Source of the DNA: Congregibacter variabilis
GTDB taxonomy: Bacteria; Pseudomonadota; Gammaproteobacteria; Pseudomonadales; Halieaceae
Reading direction: 5' to 3'
Length of the DNA stretch: 64,000 nt
Assembly (NCBI RefSeq): GCF_045689235.1
Contig: NZ_CP136864.1
Span: 1,550,001 to 1,614,000 of the forward strand
Numbering within the stretch: the stretch's first letter is position 1; every line of letters starts with the position of its first letter. The notes under the pieces were generated by a model. It did not search any database, had not been told where the DNA came from, and was given only the letters and a program-made list of their open reading frames with translations. The position numbers and the translations under genes were made by a program. Below are positions 43,572 to 52,646 of the stretch, piece by piece.

Positions 43572-44623
43572 TGGGAACTCTTGGCAGGAGGATTGGGCAT
43601 ATCGTATAGGCTTGCGTTGATTCGTTGCAGCACGTCAATCTGACGAGCCTGGCGGCGAAGCACACTGTACAACCGCTGCTCACGGTCGGCAATCTCCACT
43701 CGCGACGCGAGTAAAAAATACGATGAGGACTCAGTCACAAGTGTCGCGATACCAGAGCTGGGATCACTGGTAAAAACCGGCAGTTGCAAGAATTCCTCAA
43801 GACTCGCGAAACCTGCGTCTTCCCGAAGCTGCAGCAGAGACTCCCCCTCACTGCTCGATAAGGGCTGCAAACTCCGGTCTGCATTTAAAGCCCGAAGGAC
43901 GGGCAGTGCTGCGGTGTGAATATTGATAGCAGTGGGCACCTGGGGCCAGACAGTCACATAAGGACGCAGCGCCTGATAAATCTCAGGCGTCATATTCGCG
44001 ACAGCCAGCAACTCGCTGGCACTCATCATTGGACGATTTCCCGGCCGATAGGAGGGCTGAAGACTGACGTAGTAGGCGCTCTCCGCACCGTTGAGCCTGG
44101 GCTCATCATCTGCATCTATCCAATCCCCAACAGCGTCGGTAAGCGCGATGGCAGTGAATTGATCAAGCTCGACTGTCTCCAGCGCCTGGAGAAGCCGAAT
44201 AAAGGTCTCCTGCGCCGGACTATAGGCCACAGCATCGGCAGCGGGAGGATCACCTAGACTATTCAGGTTAAAACGCCCCTGCAGATCACTGAGGCTTCCG
44301 AACATCCAACCCCCATCGTCAAGAGCGTACGGTGCCGCTGGTTGCGCCCATAACTCATTGAGGTCGTCCCGCGCCGTCTCACTTGCCAGATCGGCATCGT
44401 AGTCCAGAGTTAACGCCAAAGAGGCAAGATCTTCAGCTCCCCGCAGATAGGACCAGCTCTGCTCTGCGACAAAGCTGTTTAGACCGCGACGGTAGCCAAG
44501 ATCAAAATCCCGTTGCAGGGCAACCAGTACCGCAGCGCAAATCGCGAACACTAGTAATGCCACCACCAAGGCAACACCCCTCTGGGATCGAGGAAGGCTC
44601 ACGCTAACGTACAGGGAGTTCAT
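43568..44623 (-). CDS. gspK: Type II secretion minor pseudopilin K
   Basis: A 351-residue GspK, the largest minor pseudopilin. A prepilin-type N-terminus (SQRGVALVVALLVFAICAAVLVAL) with the cleavage after Gly of RG is followed by the globular domain with DAVGDWIDADDEPRLNGAE, part of the calcium-binding region. Unlike other pseudopilins it usually lacks Glu+5, as here (G-VALVV). It caps the pseudopilus tip with GspI and GspJ. It overlaps gspJ by 20 nt. Confidence 0.94.
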   Translation of the reverse strand: MNSLYVSVSLPRSQRGVALVVALLVFAICAAVLVALQRDFDLGYRRGLNSFVAEQSWSYLRGAEDLASLALTLDYDADLASETARDDLNELWAQPAAPYALDDGGWMFGSLSDLQGRFNLNSLGDPPAADAVAYSPAQETFIRLLQALETVELDQFTAIALTDAVGDWIDADDEPRLNGAESAYYVSLQPSYRPGNRPMMSASELLAVANMTPEIYQALRPYVTVWPQVPTAINIHTAALPVLRALNADRSLQPLSSSEGESLLQLREDAGFASLEEFLQLPVFTSDPSSGIATLVTESSSYFLLASRVEIADREQRLYSVLRRQARQIDVLQRINASLYDMPNPPAKSSQ

Positions 44624-45266
44624 AAAGTCGTCTTATCTCGCCAAGATCGTCCAACTCAAGACGTATCTCCAGCGCAACCGGAGGTTGGGGTACTGCGGAT
44701 CCCCCGGCCGGCTGAGCTACCCAGTTTTGTGCCCAGGAGCGGGTATCGACGACTAAATCACCATCGACTTCAAGATTGCCCAAAACATCAAGAAAGCGCA
44801 GCTCCATAGCGTTAACGCCGCCGAGTAACTCCATGCGCTGGGGCTCTACATCGACGGCTCTATCTAACACCGGGTAATACGCCCGCCACAGTGCACCTTC
44901 CTCAATGTAGTAAAAGACCCGCTGAAGTTCACTGCGGGGCTGCCGCAGACTGTTGGTCCAACCATCCCGGGTCAGCGACAGTGGATAAAAGCCCAGCGGC
45001 CCACCGCTCAGCGCTGGCTGCACCGCACCGAACTCATCGCGCACCGATCGATCACTGAATTGCCGCAAGTCTCGCGTGAGTAAGGCCAGCGCACGGTTGA
45101 GGTTGCGGGTCCGCTCGCTTGCACTTCGTAGTTGTTGTGCAGCCGTGAGGGTCGACGATATCCCACTATAAGAAGCTGCAGCAACAAACGCGGTTATCGC
45201 CAATGCGATAAGCACCTCCACGAGAGTAAACCCGCTGTGTCGCGCGTCAGCCACTGGCGGCGCCAT
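44604..45266 (-). CDS. gspJ: Type II secretion minor pseudopilin J
   Basis: A 220-residue minor pseudopilin with the prepilin peptidase site HSG-FTLVEVLIALAITAFVAAA at about residues 10-30 and the GspJ pattern LNRALALLTRDLRQFSDR. It forms the pseudopilus tip with GspI and GspK. I start at ATG 45266, which lies inside the last codons of gspI; GTG 45269 is one codon earlier. Both give the same leader. Confidence 0.93.
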   Translation of the reverse strand: MAPPVADARHSGFTLVEVLIALAITAFVAAASYSGISSTLTAAQQLRSASERTRNLNRALALLTRDLRQFSDRSVRDEFGAVQPALSGGPLGFYPLSLTRDGWTNSLRQPRSELQRVFYYIEEGALWRAYYPVLDRAVDVEPQRMELLGGVNAMELRFLDVLGNLEVDGDLVVDTRSWAQNWVAQPAGGSAVPQPPVALEIRLELDDLGEIRRLYELPVR

Positions 45267-45672
45267 CACTTCGTGCCGCCAAAAAAGCAACCAGCGTATA
45301 AAGCGCCGGCCCCTCTGCGCTATCCTGGACTCTTATCTGAACTTCTACCCGGGAGAAATCCGGAACCTCGGTTGCCTGACTCTGCACTTTCCATTGCCAG
45401 GTCCTTCCCGCCATTTCCTCGCTCCCGGTTGTGCTACCCCGGAGTGTTTGTCCACCGTTGCGAAGTGCCAGACGCAGCTCTGCCAGACGATTACTCGCCA
45501 CCACCTGGGCAAGTGAGCGATCGCGAATATAGGCTGTGCCATCAATCTGCTGATCGATAGTGAAGAGCAGCGCCGGAACAGCCAAAGCCACAATGGCTAG
45601 AGCGACCATCACCTCAATGAGCGTAAAACCCGACAACTTTGCAAAGCGTTTATCGGGCAACGGCATACTCAT
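45247..45672 (-). CDS. gspI: Type II secretion minor pseudopilin I
   Basis: A 141-residue minor pseudopilin with the cleavage site LSG-FTLIEVMVALAIVALAVPALL. Its globular part is short, with the GspI pattern ASNRLAELRLALRNG and TWQWKVQSQATEV. It starts the pseudopilus tip complex with GspJ and GspK. ATG 45672 gives a 16-residue leader; the open frame continues upstream through gspH. Confidence 0.93.
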   Translation of the reverse strand: MSMPLPDKRFAKLSGFTLIEVMVALAIVALAVPALLFTIDQQIDGTAYIRDRSLAQVVASNRLAELRLALRNGGQTLRGSTTGSEEMAGRTWQWKVQSQATEVPDFSRVEVQIRVQDSAEGPALYTLVAFLAARSDGAASG

Positions 45673-46231
45673 CCACCGTCTCGTCATTGTCGCCGCGAAA
45701 CTGCCTAAATCGTCCCAGAGCATCCCAGCTCAAACGCCAGAGCAGAACATCGTCGTCGCGATTCCTGATCAGCAACTCTCCGGCTTGAGTCTCGCCACTG
45801 GAAAGCATAAGCCACTGAGGTATAGCCCCCGCCAAAGGATCAACCGCATCCATGGCAGCAGGCAGCAGCTCCACATCATCAAGTCGAATCTGTAAACGCA
45901 CGTTGCCGGGAAACTCCAGAGATTCAAAGACTTCAGCAGAATCCTGGGGTCCACGCCAACCCTGATTCAGACGCTGTCGCCAGTGAGCAGTCAATGTAGG
46001 CTCGCCACGCTCGTTGACGCTATTAGCAAACAGGACACCAAAGTCGCTACCACTGAACTGCGCCTCATCCAATGCATAAGCGGCCACGGCAACGAGGGTT
46101 TCGAGACGCTCCTGGACCAGACGATCACCAGCTCCGGAACTAACATTGAGTGTCACAAGACTGGTCATTAACACGATCACAAAAAGCACGACCAGCATTT
46201 CGATCAAGCTAAATCCGCGACCACAAATCAT
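45650..46231 (-). CDS. gspH: Type II secretion minor pseudopilin H
   Basis: A 193-residue minor pseudopilin. The short leader MICGRG is followed by FSLIEMLVVLFVIVLMTSLVTL, the class III signal with Glu+5. The globular domain has the GspH pattern LETLVAVAAYALDEAQFSGSD with GVLFAN. I start at ATG 46231, four nt after the gspG stop; the frame is open upstream but only this start gives a normal leader. Confidence 0.92.
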   Translation of the reverse strand: MICGRGFSLIEMLVVLFVIVLMTSLVTLNVSSGAGDRLVQERLETLVAVAAYALDEAQFSGSDFGVLFANSVNERGEPTLTAHWRQRLNQGWRGPQDSAEVFESLEFPGNVRLQIRLDDVELLPAAMDAVDPLAGAIPQWLMLSSGETQAGELLIRNRDDDVLLWRLSWDALGRFRQFRGDNDETVDEYAVAR

Positions 46232-46235
46232 GATG

Positions 46236-46685
46236 TCAGCCCTGATCCTCTTTCCAGTTCCCAATATCTGCGTTCTGATTCTCGCCACCGGAAAGGCCAT
46301 CGGCACCCAAAGTGTAGATATCGATCTCGCCATTCTCTCCCGGGCTCAGGTACAAATAGGGCCGTCCCCAGGGATCCAGGGGTAGTTCTGCAAGATACCC
46401 GCCATCCTTGAAGTTCCTGGGAACAGGGTCGATAGAACTGGCGCTGACCAGCGCTTCTAGCCCCTGCTCGGTGGTCGGATACACGTAGTTATCCAGACGA
46501 TAAATCTTGAGCGCGGTTTCGATGGCCTTGAAGTCCGCCTGCGCCTTCTGAATACGCGCATCGTCCGCGCGATTGAGCACCGTCGGCGCCACAATGCTGA
46601 TCAGCAACCCCATGATTACCAGCACCACCAGAATTTCCACAAGGGAAAATCCGCTTTGGCGCGCCATACCTGCTGTGCGCTGCAT
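46236..46685 (-). CDS. gspG: Type II secretion major pseudopilin G
   Basis: A 149-residue major pseudopilin. The prepilin motif RQSG-FSLVEILVVLVIMGLLISIVAP is followed by the helix and the conserved YVYPTTEQGLEAL, LPLDPWGRPYLYLSPG and IDIYTLGADGLSGGE-NADIGNW, the calcium-binding loop of GspG. It polymerises into the piston-like pseudopilus. It is the first pseudopilin gene after gspF. Confidence 0.97.
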   Translation of the reverse strand: MQRTAGMARQSGFSLVEILVVLVIMGLLISIVAPTVLNRADDARIQKAQADFKAIETALKIYRLDNYVYPTTEQGLEALVSASSIDPVPRNFKDGGYLAELPLDPWGRPYLYLSPGENGEIDIYTLGADGLSGGENQNADIGNWKEDQG

Positions 46686-46689
46686 CTGC

Positions 46690-47910
46690 TTACCTCACCA
46701 TCGTATTTAGATCAAAAATTGGCAGGAGAATAGCCAGCACAATAAGCAAAACCATTCCCCCCATAAAAACCACCATGAGCGGCTCGAACAAACCCATAAC
46801 CGTACCCAGAGTCATTTCGAGCTCTCGCTCTTGATTGTTTGCCGAGCGCTCGAGCATATCTTCCAAAGAACCACTGCTCTCACCACTGGCAACCATATGC
46901 ACCATCATCGGCGGAAAATGTCCCGCACTGGCCAGCGCTCTACTAAGACTGCTGCCTTCCTGTACACGCAGTGCTACATCCTCACTTTCTGCCCTCAGCA
47001 CCAGATTGACCAACACCTGACCGGCGATCCTCAATGCTTCGAGCAAAGGGACCCCGCTGGCCATAAGAATACTTAGCGTAGAGGCGAATCGCGCAGTATC
47101 AAGAGCGATCAGTAATCCAGATATACCCGGCAGACGAAGCAGCAAAGCATGCCAGGCCATTCTCCGCCGGGGATTGCGAAGCAGGCGGCGCATAACAACC
47201 CCTGCTGACACCAGACCAAGCAATAACCAAAGGCTGTAGGACCTGAAAAAATCACTGGCCGCGATCAGAACAACCGTTAGCGTCGGCAGCTCCCGGTTAC
47301 TCTGAGAAAAAATACCGATGAGCTCAGGCACCACAAAAACCATAAGCGCAACGATCACGGCAACGGCTACTGCCAGCAAAATAAACGGGTAAATCATAGC
47401 CATACGCAACTGCTGGCCGCTGTGCTGCCGTTTCTCGGCGTAATCCGCCAGTTGTTCAAGCACGGGGCCCAGAAAGCCAGCGTGCTCCCCTGCCGTCACC
47501 ATGGCGCGATACATCTCATTAAAGGCCAGGGGAAACTCGGCCATTGCATAGGCTAGTGTGTGCCCTTCACTCACCCTCGATCGAATCTGCAAAAGCATAG
47601 CCTTGATGCGAGGACGTCGAGTTTGCTCTGCCGCCGCCTGAAGACACTCGGCCAAAGGCAAATTGGATTGGACCAGTGTGGCGAGCTGCCGGGTCAACAG
47701 AGCAAGATCCGACCCCTTGATACGAGTGGGAAGAAAGCGCTGTCGTAGACTGCTATTAGCGGCTTCGGCACGAGCCGCACTTTGCACCTCGATAGGCCTT
47801 AGCTTTTGTGTGCGCAGCTGAACGCGAACATGACGCTCGGAGTCTGCCTCCAGAACGCCACGCACCAGTTTGCCTCCTGGGTTGAGCGCACGATAGCGAT
47901 AAGCCGTCAC
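46690..47910 (-). CDS. gspF: Type II secretion inner-membrane protein F
   Basis: A 406-residue polytopic platform protein with two T2SSF domains (about 70-190 and 270-395). Landmarks are ALLTRQLATLVQSNLPLAECL, FLGPVLEQLADYAEKRQ, LRMAMIYPFILLAVAVAVIVALM and ASGVPLLEALRIAG, with three membrane segments. It is contacted by GspE and is needed for pseudopilus assembly. GTG start, 12 nt after gspE. Confidence 0.97.
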   Translation of the reverse strand: MTAYRYRALNPGGKLVRGVLEADSERHVRVQLRTQKLRPIEVQSAARAEAANSSLRQRFLPTRIKGSDLALLTRQLATLVQSNLPLAECLQAAAEQTRRPRIKAMLLQIRSRVSEGHTLAYAMAEFPLAFNEMYRAMVTAGEHAGFLGPVLEQLADYAEKRQHSGQQLRMAMIYPFILLAVAVAVIVALMVFVVPELIGIFSQSNRELPTLTVVLIAASDFFRSYSLWLLLGLVSAGVVMRRLLRNPRRRMAWHALLLRLPGISGLLIALDTARFASTLSILMASGVPLLEALRIAGQVLVNLVLRAESEDVALRVQEGSSLSRALASAGHFPPMMVHMVASGESSGSLEDMLERSANNQERELEMTLGTVMGLFEPLMVVFMGGMVLLIVLAILLPIFDLNTMVR

Positions 47911-47922
47911 GATTTAGCGCCT

Positions 47923-49437
47923 TTAGGCTACTGAGGTGACACGCAGAACTTCCTGAAGGCTTGTGTCGCCCTCAAGAATACGCCGTCTACCGTCATCTTG
48001 AATACTTGCCGCATGTTTCCGGGCATGCTCATTCATTGCCTGCTCTGAAGCACCATCATGAATAAGGGCTCGCAGTTGATCATCAACCTCTATGAGTTCG
48101 TAGATCGCACTACGCCCGCGATAACCGCTGTGATTGCAGCTCGAACACCCCCCCGGCTGATAAATTGTTGTGCTGGCAAGATCGTGGCTTTGAATGCTCA
48201 GCATAGCGGCTTCCGCAGCCGTCGGCGTCGTCGCGCGGCGACACTCGGGACACAACATCCTAACCAGGCGCTGGGCCATAACCGCAATCAAGCTCGAGGA
48301 CAGCAAAAAAGACTCAACGCCCATATCCTGAAGTCGAGTCACCGCTCCGATAGCCGTATTGGTGTGCAAGGTGGACAGCACCAGGTGGCCCGTTAAAGAC
48401 GCCTGCACGGCGATCTCCGCTGTCTCAAGATCACGGATTTCCCCGACCATCACTACATCCGGATCCTGACGCAAAATCGCCCGCAGTCCCCGGGCAAAAG
48501 TCATGTCGACTTTGGGGTTCACCTGAGTCTGTCCAATGCCAGGCAGCATGTATTCCACCGGATCTTCGATGGTCATGATGTTCCGTGCGGCGTCGTTAAT
48601 TTCGGACAGGCCCGCATACAAGGTGGTCGTCTTACCGGACCCGGTGGGCCCGGTAACCAAAATAATTCCGTGGGGGCTTGCCAGCGCAGAGCGAAAACCG
48701 CTGTAAACGGTCTTGGGCATCGCCAATTGTCCCAACTGCAACTGTCCCGACTGCTTATCCAGCAATCGAAGCACCACCCGTTCGCCATAGGCCGAGGGTA
48801 TCGTCGACATGCGGATATCCACCGCATGACCTGCTATGCGGACAGATATTCGACCATCCTGAGGAATCCGCCGCTCCGCAATGTCCAGTCGCGCCATAAC
48901 CTTGAGACGGGAAACCAGTAAAGGCCCCAACATGCGCTTCGGGGACAAAACCTCGGCCAGAACACCATCAATGCGGTAGCGAATACTGAGCTTTTCCTCA
49001 AACGTCTCGATGTGAACATCCGAGGCCTTCTCGCGAACAGCCTCAGAAAGAATCGCGTTAATCAGACGAATGATAGGCGCATCGTCCTCTGCGTCCATCA
49101 AGTCGCCGGCATCGGGGATCTCTTCTGCGAGACGACTCAAGTCAACATCTGAGCTGATGTCCGCAGCCATTTGCACCGCTTCGCTGTTATCACGTTGATA
49201 CGCAAGGGAGAGTTGCTCCTGGAAGTCCCCTGCCGCTAGCTTCTGAAACTCAAGCTGCTTACCAATGCGTCGGCGAAGCTCCAGAAGCACATCAACGCTC
49301 AGAGCACTGTCATGAAATACACGATGTGCCGCCTGAGGGTCGATGACCACACGATGGGCCGTGGCAAAGCTAAACGGGAGCTTGCCCGGTACGAGCTCTG
49401 CAAACTCAAGAGAGGGCTGGGGCTGGACCTCGCTCAC
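47923..49437 (-). CDS. gspE: Type II secretion ATPase E
   Basis: A 504-residue cytoplasmic ATPase. The N-terminal domain that binds GspL is at about 1-100; the catalytic part has Walker A GPTGSGKTTTLYAGL, the Asp box TIEDPVEYMLPG, Walker B with VMVGEIRDLETAEIAVQASLTGHL, and the zinc tetracysteine CPECRR and CSSCNHSGYRGR. It powers pseudopilus assembly. GTG start overlaps gspD by 4 nt. Confidence 0.97.
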   Translation of the reverse strand: MSEVQPQPSLEFAELVPGKLPFSFATAHRVVIDPQAAHRVFHDSALSVDVLLELRRRIGKQLEFQKLAAGDFQEQLSLAYQRDNSEAVQMAADISSDVDLSRLAEEIPDAGDLMDAEDDAPIIRLINAILSEAVREKASDVHIETFEEKLSIRYRIDGVLAEVLSPKRMLGPLLVSRLKVMARLDIAERRIPQDGRISVRIAGHAVDIRMSTIPSAYGERVVLRLLDKQSGQLQLGQLAMPKTVYSGFRSALASPHGIILVTGPTGSGKTTTLYAGLSEINDAARNIMTIEDPVEYMLPGIGQTQVNPKVDMTFARGLRAILRQDPDVVMVGEIRDLETAEIAVQASLTGHLVLSTLHTNTAIGAVTRLQDMGVESFLLSSSLIAVMAQRLVRMLCPECRRATTPTAAEAAMLSIQSHDLASTTIYQPGGCSSCNHSGYRGRSAIYELIEVDDQLRALIHDGASEQAMNEHARKHAASIQDDGRRRILEGDTSLQEVLRVTSVA

Positions 49438-51485
49438 TGCGACTCCACATCAGGAGCCCGGATGTCGTCTCGAATTTTTTCCAACTGCAGGATCTGTCGC
49501 TCCCAATCAGGCAGCACCGGCACCTCGCTGTCTTCGAAGAACATCAATCCCTGTTCTTTTTGAACACGCTGTTGATCCCGAATATGTCGATACTTAAGCG
49601 CAGTTGCTCCGGCCAGGGCCTTATCGTCGCGAATGATCGTCGGGCGAATAAATATCATAAGGTTGGTTTTGCTCACGGAGACGGCATCATTGCGAAACAG
49701 CCTTCCAAAGAAAGGTATATCGCCCAGAATCGGAACGCGCTGCTCAGTACTCTGCACGTCATCTTTTATCAATCCGCCGAGCACGACAATCCGACCGTCC
49801 TCTGCGAGTACCTTGGTACGAATCTTTCGCTCATTGGTTATCAGATCCGCCGCCGATGCCGATGCGACCAGCGTGGCACCGGTAAGAGAGTTCACTTCCT
49901 GCTCGATCTCAAGAACTACCGAGTCGCCCTCGTTCACCTGCGGCGTTACTGTAAGCGTAATACCCACGTTCTCACGCTCAATGGTCTGAAAGGGATTCTG
50001 AGCGCCATTATTTCCACCGGTGTTTGTAAAGGACCCTGTGATAAAGGGAACCTGCTGCCCCACGGTGATGAATGCTTCTTCATTATCCAAAGTAAGCAGG
50101 CTTGGCGTAGACAGGATATTCGCGTTGCTTTGCTCCTCAAGCGCGTTGAGGATAACAGTCATACTCAGGTCTTCTCCTACTACACCCCAACCCAGGGAAA
50201 GACCTGCAGATCCAGCGAGAGCCGCCGCCAGATTACCCACATCGAAGTCACCGGTAGTCGAACCAGAGCCCGAACCACCGTCGGACGGAAGAATCGCACC
50301 GGCAATATTCCGAGCCCGTGCGTCCGAGGCATTAATGCTGCTGCCATAAAATCCGTTGTCATTGGCAAACAACCACTGCAAACCCAGATCCTGTCCGTCA
50401 GTGACTTCAAGTTCCACGATAATGGCTTCCACAAGAACCTGTGCGCGCCGGATATCCAGCCGGGTGATCACAGATTCTACGGCGGCCATTTCATCGGGAT
50501 CGGCCGTAATGATCAGTGAGTTGGTACCCTCATCGGCTTCGATAGTGGCTGTATTACTTGATGACCGGGCGGCCTTACTGTCTCCCGTGTCGAGCTTGCT
50601 GATGTTCTGCATTACCCGGGTAAGGACCTCAGCGATCGCCGTAGCCTGCGCGTACTCCAGATAAATGACCTTGACGTTGCCCGTCTGTTCCAGTGGCGTG
50701 TCCACATAAGCGACCAGTTTGCGAATACGCGCTCGCTGCAGTTCGTCGCCCGACACCAGTAAACTGTTAGTACGCTTGTCTGGCACGAGGAGCACGTCTA
50801 CCTCACCACCGTTGTTCTTGGCCTCGGTGGCATTGAGTGTCTCGAGCATTCTTACTACGTCTTCTGCCACCGCATAGCGCATGGCAATGACGTCGGTCTC
50901 CTGTACTGCAGACTGGTCCATACGCTCAATGATGTCGCGGATGCGGCTGATATTGGAGGCGGAATCAGAAATGATAATGGCGTTACTGGGTGCATAAGCC
51001 GCCATATGCGCCTGCTGCGGAACCAGGGGGCGCAGTACGGGAATCAGCTTAGCCGCAGAGATATTATCCAGGCGGAGCACCTGGGTAATGTACTCATCAT
51101 TTATGAGGCCTGGAGCAGCATCGCCAGCAACGGGAACCGGCGCCGATCGCGCATCCTTGTTCTGAATCACTCTCACAACCGCACCGGAGCGCACCGCGGT
51201 GTAGCCGTGCACATCCAGAATCGCAAGAAACAGGTCGTAAAGCTCGCTGGCATTGACCGGCCGCGAGGAAACCACCTTGACCTTTCCCTTCACCGACGGA
51301 TCAACAACGATCGTTGTATCAGTGGCTTCTGAGACGAATTTGATCAGTTCCTGAATATCTGTATCTTTCAGATTTACAGTGAAGTCCTGTGCCTTTGCCG
51401 AAGCCCCCCAAAGACCCAGCAGCAGTGGGAGCACGAATGCTGAACGCATCAGGCTATGCCACCACATCTTAGGCAAAGTTGTCAT
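49434..51485 (-). CDS. gspD: Type II secretion outer-membrane secretin D
   Basis: A 683-residue secretin. It has a signal peptide (MRSAFVLPLLLGLWGASAKAQ), the N0 domain (DFTVNLKDTDIQELIKFVSEAT), three N domains (ending near 330), and the secretin domain with VPFITGSFTNTGG, NVGITLTVTPQVNEGD, and the signature VPILGDIPFFGRLFR. The insert GSGSGSTTGDFDVG between strands is a common gate-loop feature. It forms the outer-membrane channel. No lipobox is present, so a pilotin (GspS) may or may not be needed. It overlaps gspC by 4 nt. Confidence 0.97.
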   Translation of the reverse strand: MTTLPKMWWHSLMRSAFVLPLLLGLWGASAKAQDFTVNLKDTDIQELIKFVSEATDTTIVVDPSVKGKVKVVSSRPVNASELYDLFLAILDVHGYTAVRSGAVVRVIQNKDARSAPVPVAGDAAPGLINDEYITQVLRLDNISAAKLIPVLRPLVPQQAHMAAYAPSNAIIISDSASNISRIRDIIERMDQSAVQETDVIAMRYAVAEDVVRMLETLNATEAKNNGGEVDVLLVPDKRTNSLLVSGDELQRARIRKLVAYVDTPLEQTGNVKVIYLEYAQATAIAEVLTRVMQNISKLDTGDSKAARSSSNTATIEADEGTNSLIITADPDEMAAVESVITRLDIRRAQVLVEAIIVELEVTDGQDLGLQWLFANDNGFYGSSINASDARARNIAGAILPSDGGSGSGSTTGDFDVGNLAAALAGSAGLSLGWGVVGEDLSMTVILNALEEQSNANILSTPSLLTLDNEEAFITVGQQVPFITGSFTNTGGNNGAQNPFQTIERENVGITLTVTPQVNEGDSVVLEIEQEVNSLTGATLVASASAADLITNERKIRTKVLAEDGRIVVLGGLIKDDVQSTEQRVPILGDIPFFGRLFRNDAVSVSKTNLMIFIRPTIIRDDKALAGATALKYRHIRDQQRVQKEQGLMFFEDSEVPVLPDWERQILQLEKIRDDIRAPDVESQ

Positions 51486-52549
51486 AGGCCGCTCTCATCA
51501 ACAGTTGCTCCAAGACTTACGTTAAGTGTCACAGTCTCTCCCTTTCGCTGTAGTTCAAAGCTCGCTTCACTGGCCGAACGCATTGCCTGATATAGCTTCA
51601 CCGTATTTGCAGGATCCTTGAGGGTCAGGCCATTCACGGCGGTCACTACGTCGCCGGATTCGAAACCCAGTGCAGAAAACTCCTCTGCTGCCCGTCCGGG
51701 ACTAATCCGATAACCCTGCAACTCGGAGCCCTCACGCACCGCTGCCACCCGCACCACCTCAGCTAAGGATTGGGGATTACGATAAAGTCGATCCCGATAC
51801 TCAGCGGCCAGTGCCGAGGCATCGCCACTGGCTGATACGCTCCGAGCCGCATCCCGGGAACCAACTGGCAAGGCCCCAGATCGGACAGGGGCAACCAGTT
51901 CACTGTCTTCAAACAAACGCAGAACCTCGTAGCGACCACCATTGTCCAGCACGATCAGATTAGGCAGCACCTTAGCTAAAACCACGTCACCGCTAACTGG
52001 CAATTCGTCACCTACCTGATACAGGTCCTGCAGATTGCGGTGCTCGATTACGGCCTGACCGAGACCGGCCTCGGACGCTGCGAGCACACCGCGCAACAAT
52101 AGCGGCAAGCCAGTTTCCGGCGCTCCATCCTCAATACCTGCAAGCGCAACGCTAGCCTCGGCCTCGCTCATCGCAGGAGTTCGACCAGTCGCCGCCTCGA
52201 GTGCCTCCGGGGCGACCACTGCTCCGGGCCGCCCAAACAGCTGGGCCGCGACAAGAGAGTCTATGTCCACCGCAGCACGCGCGCGACTTGCCGTACTACT
52301 GGAGACTGGATTAATAACGGCGGCCGCAGGCAAGGGAGGGGCCTCGGGAAAAAAACTCCAAAGCGCTGTCCATAAAGACAGCGCTATCCAGCTACAAAGA
52401 AGCAGCGCAAGGCCGCGCTGCAGAAAAAGGAAGTTAGTCGGCTGTGAAAAAAATCGAAATACCGTCGCCGCCCCATGGTTAAACCGGGATGCGAAGCTAG
52501 TCAACCGTGTCTGCCAAAGCGCTGTCACCGCTGCCCCCAGCTTTACCAC
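51482..52549 (-). CDS. gspC: Type II secretion system protein C
   Basis: A 355-residue inner-membrane protein: a cytoplasmic N-terminal part, a transmembrane helix at about 44-64 (LALLLCSWIALSLWTALWSFF), a proline-rich linker, the HR domain that contacts GspD (about 150-220) and a C-terminal PDZ domain (YRISPGRAAEEFSALGFESGDVVTAVNGLTL). It links the platform with the secretin. The GTG at 52549 has no clear Shine-Dalgarno; GTG 52528 is a downstream alternative. First gene of the gsp operon. Confidence 0.92.
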   Translation of the reverse strand: MVKLGAAVTALWQTRLTSFASRFNHGAATVFRFFSQPTNFLFLQRGLALLLCSWIALSLWTALWSFFPEAPPLPAAAVINPVSSSTASRARAAVDIDSLVAAQLFGRPGAVVAPEALEAATGRTPAMSEAEASVALAGIEDGAPETGLPLLLRGVLAASEAGLGQAVIEHRNLQDLYQVGDELPVSGDVVLAKVLPNLIVLDNGGRYEVLRLFEDSELVAPVRSGALPVGSRDAARSVSASGDASALAAEYRDRLYRNPQSLAEVVRVAAVREGSELQGYRISPGRAAEEFSALGFESGDVVTAVNGLTLKDPANTVKLYQAMRSASEASFELQRKGETVTLNVSLGATVDESGL

Positions 52550-52606
52550 TTTTGTGAACTCAATGGCCCTCTCGGGAAGCGGCCATTGAAGGGCAAAATT
52601 GTGACA

Positions 52607-52634
52607 CTAATATGACGGACTCGCCAGCGCTCAA
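52607..52634 (-). promoter_or_regulatory. Candidate promoter of the gspC-N operon
   Basis: On the minus strand TTGAGC (52634-52629) and TATTAG (52612-52607) are separated by 16 nt. The 97-nt gap to sat also holds an inverted repeat TCAATGGCC/GGCCATTGA (52560-52568 and 52581-52589) between this promoter and the gspC start, which may fold in the leader RNA or bind a regulator. Confidence 0.4.
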
Positions 52635-52646
52635 CCGGGTCTTTTA

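Noticed and set aside
49560..50519. A 319-codon plus-strand frame within gspD
   Set aside because: It is antisense to the secretin and has no recognisable protein pattern or ribosome site.
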